A DNA stretch of 64,000 nucleotides, from positions 18,921,001 to 18,985,000 of the forward strand of contig NC_080402.1 of NCBI RefSeq assembly GCF_030265065.1, given 5' to 3'. The notes below the pieces were generated by a model. It worked only from the letters and a program-made list of their open reading frames with translations, was not told the DNA's origin and made no database searches. This DNA is from Corythoichthys intestinalis (Eukaryota > Chordata > Actinopteri > Syngnathiformes > Syngnathidae). Below are positions 60,301 to 64,000 of the stretch, in pieces (position 1 is the first letter of the stretch; each line of letters opens with the position of its first letter). Made by a program: the position numbers and the translations under genes.

Positions 60301-63300
60301 ACCTCCACCTCAGCCGAGTGTGAAATGGTCGGGATGAAGATCAGCACCTCCAAATCAGAGACCATGGTCCTCAGTCGGAAAAGTGTGGAGTGCCCTCTCT
60401 GGGTCAGGGATGAGATCCTGCTCCAAGTGGAGGGGTTCAAGTATCTTGGGGTCTTGTGCACGAGTGAGGGTAGGAGGGAGCGGGAGATCGAGAGGCGGAT
60501 CAGTGCAGCGTCTGCAGCAATGCAGACTCTGCACCGGTCCGTTGCGGTGAAGAACGACCTGAGCCAAAATGTGAAGCTCTTGATTTACCAATCAACCTTC
60601 CTACCCTCACCTATGGTCACGAGCTTTGGGTCGTGACCGAAAGAACAAGATCCCGGATACAAGCGGCTGAAATAAGTTTCCTCCGCAGGATGTCCGGGCT
60701 CTCCCTTAGAGATAGGGTGAGAAGCCCGGTCACCCGGGAGGGACTCTGCGATGAGCCGCTTCTCCTCCGCGTTGATAAGAGCCAGCTGAGGTGGCTCGAG
60801 CATCTGGTTGGGATTCCTCCTGGACGACTCCCTGTAGAGGTGTTCCGGGCATGTCTCACCGGCGGGAGGCCCCGGGGATGACCCAGGATACGCTGGAGAG
60901 ACTATGTCTCTCGGCTGTCCTGGGATGCCTTGGGATCCCGTCAGAAGAGCTGGTTGAAGTGGCTGGGGAGAGGGAAGTCTGGGCTTCCCTGTTAAAGCTG
61001 CTCCCCCTGCAACCCGACCCCGGAACTATCAAGTTTATGGATGGATGGATGGATGGATAGATGGCTGGATCTTAGTTTTGGGGGGAAAAAAAACTTTTGA
61101 GGGGGAATTATTCAAATTAAAAATGGATTTCTGTGGCTGTTCTAAAACATTGATTCTTGTGAAAAAAATTACCTCTACATACGAATTTAATTTGTTCCAG
61201 GACCTTGTTTTTAAGTCGAAATGGTCATATATCCAGCAGGATTTTCCCATGAGAATAGATTATAATTCCATTAATTCGTTCCACAGCCCGAAAACCTACA
61301 TTAAATCCTTAATAAATGCTGCTGGTACTATTACAAATGGCAATTACACATAGCAAAACAAATAAATTGTTAATAACAATAATAATAATTCCTGTAATAA
61401 TGTAACGAATCAGGTTATAATGTGGTGGTTATTTTGCGTGATGAACCTGAATGCCCCGCGCGGCTGGCGATAGAGATAGGTGCGGCAAAGATTTTACTTT
61501 CTCTTTTAATGTTGTTTTCTGTGTCAGTTAGGCGTGTTGTGTTGCACAAGTTTTGAAAAAAAATTAGGGCTGTCAAACGATTAAAATTTTTAATTGAGTT
61601 AATTACAGCTTAAAAATTAATTAATCGCAATTCAAACCATGTATAAAATATGCCATATTTTTCTGTAAATTATTGTTGGAATGTAAAGATAAGACACGAC
61701 GGATATATACATTCAACATACGGTACATAAGTACTGTATTTGTTTATTATAACAATAAATCAACACGATGGCATTACCATTATTAACATTCTCTTAAAGC
61801 GACCCATGGATAGAAAGACTTGTAGTTCTTAAAAGATAAATGTTAGTACAAGGTATAGAAATGTTATATTAAAACCCCCTCTTAATGTTTTCGTTTTATT
61901 AAAGTAAAATTTTCAATCAAAAAATAAACTAGTAGCTCGCCATTGTTGATATCAATAATTACACCATGCTCACTCATGGTACTAACCCATAAAATCAGTT
62001 GGACCCAAGCGCCAGCAGAGGGCGCCAAACACCAAAAAACAAGTAACAAGCGGACATTACATTGTACTGTCATTTTAATCTGTTTGAGCGGGGCATGTGC
62101 GTTAATTGCGTCAAATATTTTAACGTGATTAATTAAGAAATGTAATTACCACCCGTAAACGCGATAATTTTGACAGCCCTAAAAATGATTAAAAACCTGA
62201 TGAAGGACCGTCAAGATTGCAGACAGTCTACGGCTGTATTGTCGAGCCAGTTCACGGATGTATACACTACACTCATAATTATTCATATTACCATATTTAT
62301 TTCAGTGTTAACCGTCACCTTTCCTTTTTTCACCACCTTCACAAGCCTTGGAACCCGTGTTTATTTCTTTCACAAAAAAAATCCGCCTTGCGGCGAAACC
62401 AAGAAACTGCAGCGCGATCATAAATTGTCGTATTTCGAGCATGTTATCGGATGTAGAAACAAATGGCGAGTCAAACTTTACGTCTGATGTCGAAAAGTCG
62501 TGTGTCAACGCGATCGTATGTGGAGGTACCACTGTATTACGAAATTATGATTTTTTTTTCTGGGTAAAAAAAAAAACAAACTAGAATTACAATTTCAAAA
62601 ACTTTTGCTGAAAATTGACTGAAGTCAGGAGTTGTATTTTTGAAAAATATCAATAAAGTGGGAATGCCATTATAAATTATGAATTAAAAGTTATTAAATC
62701 GTTTTTAACCACGTGGAAGTCACATTTTCTCATGTAGTTGATTTGGATACCAGGTTTGATGGGATTATATTTTGTTATTAACCTATGTATTAACATTATA
62801 TATATATGATTGAAATATTAGTTAATAAAATGTTGATTAAAAACATTCACTCATTTAACCCTCCCCGTCAAAAGGGATTCAGTCTGCCACTGAAACATGA
62901 GCATTCAAAGCCACTCCTCCCAGTTTAAATGAATTGGACATCTATCGCCGTCAGTTGCATGTAACGAGTTAAATGCTAAGAATAAAACTTGTTACTTGGC
63001 ACTGACACCGGTGTGCATTTTTTCTTTGTATTCATTTTACTTTCATGAATTTAGTTTTTAATTAACATTGTATTAATTTATACATTTATAATGATACAAA
63101 TAGAATGGTGATTATTTTTTTAATATAATATTATTTAAAATATATATTAAAAATACTAATTATAATTACCCAAAATATTCACTTGCTAAAAAAAGGATTA
63201 AACTCTTTAATTTCAACTTTTTAATAGCAGTCCATTAAATTTTAATGATCATTGAAATTTTGTGTTTTTAGCTGTTCACGGGACAGAAGAAGCAGCCGCT

Positions 63301-63907
63301 CATTGTGCCCGTCTACGCCGCCAGCCTGGTAAGCCGCCTTCTTATTTTCTGTTTATTACACCTCCTTATACATGTTGCATTTTATAGGGGATGTTGGAGC
63401 CCACCAAAGAGCCTGTGAAGCCCATCTCAGCTGCGGAAATGATCGCCTCCATTGCACAAGCACCAGCAGAGGCTCCGGACTGCAACTCCTGCCCCACGGA
63501 TGCTGTCCAGGTGGGCAGTGGGTGTTTCGTCTGGGTCCAGATCGGGTTTCAGTGACATTCTTATGTTTGTTGTATGTGGTCCGTGCAGGAAGTGCTCCCA
63601 CCCGTCCAGTTTGACTGGAGCAGCAGTGGCCTTACCAACCCTTTGGATGGTAGGTAGACAAACTTGATGGAAAAACACATTACCACAATGGAACCAAAGA
63701 CCACCAGCTCCCAGACTATCACTTTCTTTTCCTTTCCTCTCTGAACTTTTACAAGTAAAAAAAAAAAAAAAATCTGCTCTCTTCTTCTTGTACTTCTTTT
63801 CCTCCTCGTTGTCGCTCGCGCAGCCAGCGGCGGTTCCTTCCTGCTAAACCTGGACTTTTTTGGTCCCGTGGACGACTCGGGCTCGTCGTGCTCGCCCGCC
63901 ATCCCAG
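57337..63907 (+). CDS. aftph: Aftiphilin, 3' end beyond the window
   Basis: Aftiphilin works with gamma-synergin and p200 (HEATR5B) at AP-1/clathrin coats of the trans-Golgi and endosomes. Coding exons in the window: 57337-58596, 58910-59043, 59124-59253, 63272-63328, 63388-63510, 63589-63649, 63824-63907, 616 codons so far, all in frame. The start MEPDVIRLYSSSPPP is nearly that of human aftiphilin. Exon 1 is acidic and carries adaptor-binding motifs: FGDFGGF (27-33), FADFAAF (146-152), FGDF (312-315), FVDF (326-329), FGEF (343-346), WKAF (369-372) and WAAF (389-392). The later exons are the conserved C-terminal part (LQDIHEAVGLRHQWGGS, LGIDTRNI, EPVKPISAAEMIASIAQ, VQFDWSSSGLTNPLD). The last exon (84 nt, phase 1-1, LLNLDFFGPVDDSG) matches an optional exon in mammals. 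An open tail after 58596 is intron read-through, not the protein end. Confidence 0.97.
58610..58665. repeat. Half copy of palindromic repeat P
   Basis: AAATAGATTGGACGTCTATT followed by GTTGTCAGTAACAGCC matches one arm of repeat P. It begins just after the exon 1 donor of aftph. Confidence 0.5.
59545..61066 (+). mobile_element. Rex3 LINE (RTE clade), 5'-truncated, in aftph intron 3
   Basis: The reverse transcriptase pieces run QEEQCGFHPGCGTVD, YMCFVDLEKALDHVPRGLLW, VGLRQGCPLSPILFIIFMDR, SETMVLSRKS, FKYLGVLCTSEG and WVVTERTRSRIQAAEISFLRR, in several frames, so multiple frameshifts are present. The catalytic FADD box reads FAYD (about 60263), losing the first aspartate. It ends in GGAT/ATGG repeats (61037-61066), the known Rex3 tail. 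TGGCAGACCGGGGTGGTGGT (about 59698) and AAGGCTGCCCTTTGTCACCG fit classic Rex3 sequence. Only the middle and 3' part of the ORF is present; it is in the same direction as aftph. Confidence 0.9.
61565..62181 (-). mobile_element. hAT-type MITE, TAGGGCTGTCAAA family, copy 4
   Basis: TAGGGCTGTCAAACG and TTTTGACAGCCCTA ends. The flanks AAAAAAAT and AAAATGAT agree at 6 of 8 bases. Same direction as copy 3. Confidence 0.88.
62182..62854. other. aftph intron 3, no element recognised
   Basis: AT-rich, with no gene and no repeat ends seen. Confidence 0.4.
62855..62975. repeat. Palindromic repeat P, copy with intact TTAA
   Basis: It contains GAAACATGAGCATTCAAAGC, CTCCTCCCAGTTTAAATGAA and TTGGACATCTATCGCCGTCA. 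It is the uninterrupted counterpart of the site occupied at 49822-52832. Confidence 0.7.
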
Positions 63908-64000
63908 GTCAGCCGTTGTCACGGCCGCCCTATTTTGACTTTCTCTGATTTCGTGCTCTTTGGCTCGGGTCGGCGCCAACTCTTTGCGATTCCACCTAGC

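Overview
The window looks like teleost fish genomic DNA. It holds spliced, vertebrate-type genes with GT/AG introns, a Rex3 (RTE-clade) LINE, many Tc1, hAT-type and TTAA-flanked DNA transposons, and long AT-rich spacers. I see no bacterial or viral gene organisation, no rRNA, no tRNA and no CRISPR.

Three host genes can be read with confidence, all on the + strand. (1) 29219-35932: an equilibrative nucleoside transporter of 12 coding exons and 442 codons before the stop. It resembles ENT2 (slc29a2) more than ENT1. (2) 38549-44274: a galectin-related protein (lgalsl-like) of 5 coding exons and 184 aa. (3) aftiphilin (aftph): a non-coding 5' exon ends near 48771, coding starts at 57337, and the gene runs off the right edge after 63907. 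The lgalsl-aftph head-to-tail order matches human chromosome 2p14. The transporter acts in nucleoside uptake at the membrane, the galectin-related protein is a lectin-fold protein without the usual sugar-binding residues, and aftiphilin is an AP-1/clathrin accessory protein. The three are neighbours but do not form a pathway.

Everything else is mostly transposon. Positions 1-29 kb contain no confidently recognised host gene. They hold TTAA-flanked (Kolobok-like) elements at 0.56-1.49 and 16.4-18.0 kb, a Tc1 element with a second element nested in it (1.6-3.9 kb), and hAT-type elements at 5.5, 10.9, 13.0-15.1, 19.8-21.4, 22.95-24.7 and 26.8-28.8 kb, several of them nested. Introns of slc29a2 and lgalsl and the first intron of aftph are packed with the same families.

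The most informative structure is a stack of insertions at 49.7-52.9 kb. An old palindromic repeat was hit at TTAA by a THAP-carrying element. That element was hit by a hAT-type element with an exact 8-bp duplication, which was hit in turn by another hAT-type element. Unoccupied versions of the two outer target sites are present elsewhere in the window (62.9 kb and 0.6 kb). I found no clearly new biological system. The best candidates for novelty are composite MITE families that share modules across superfamilies, a very small LTR fossil, and two unrecognised exon-like segments in the left part.
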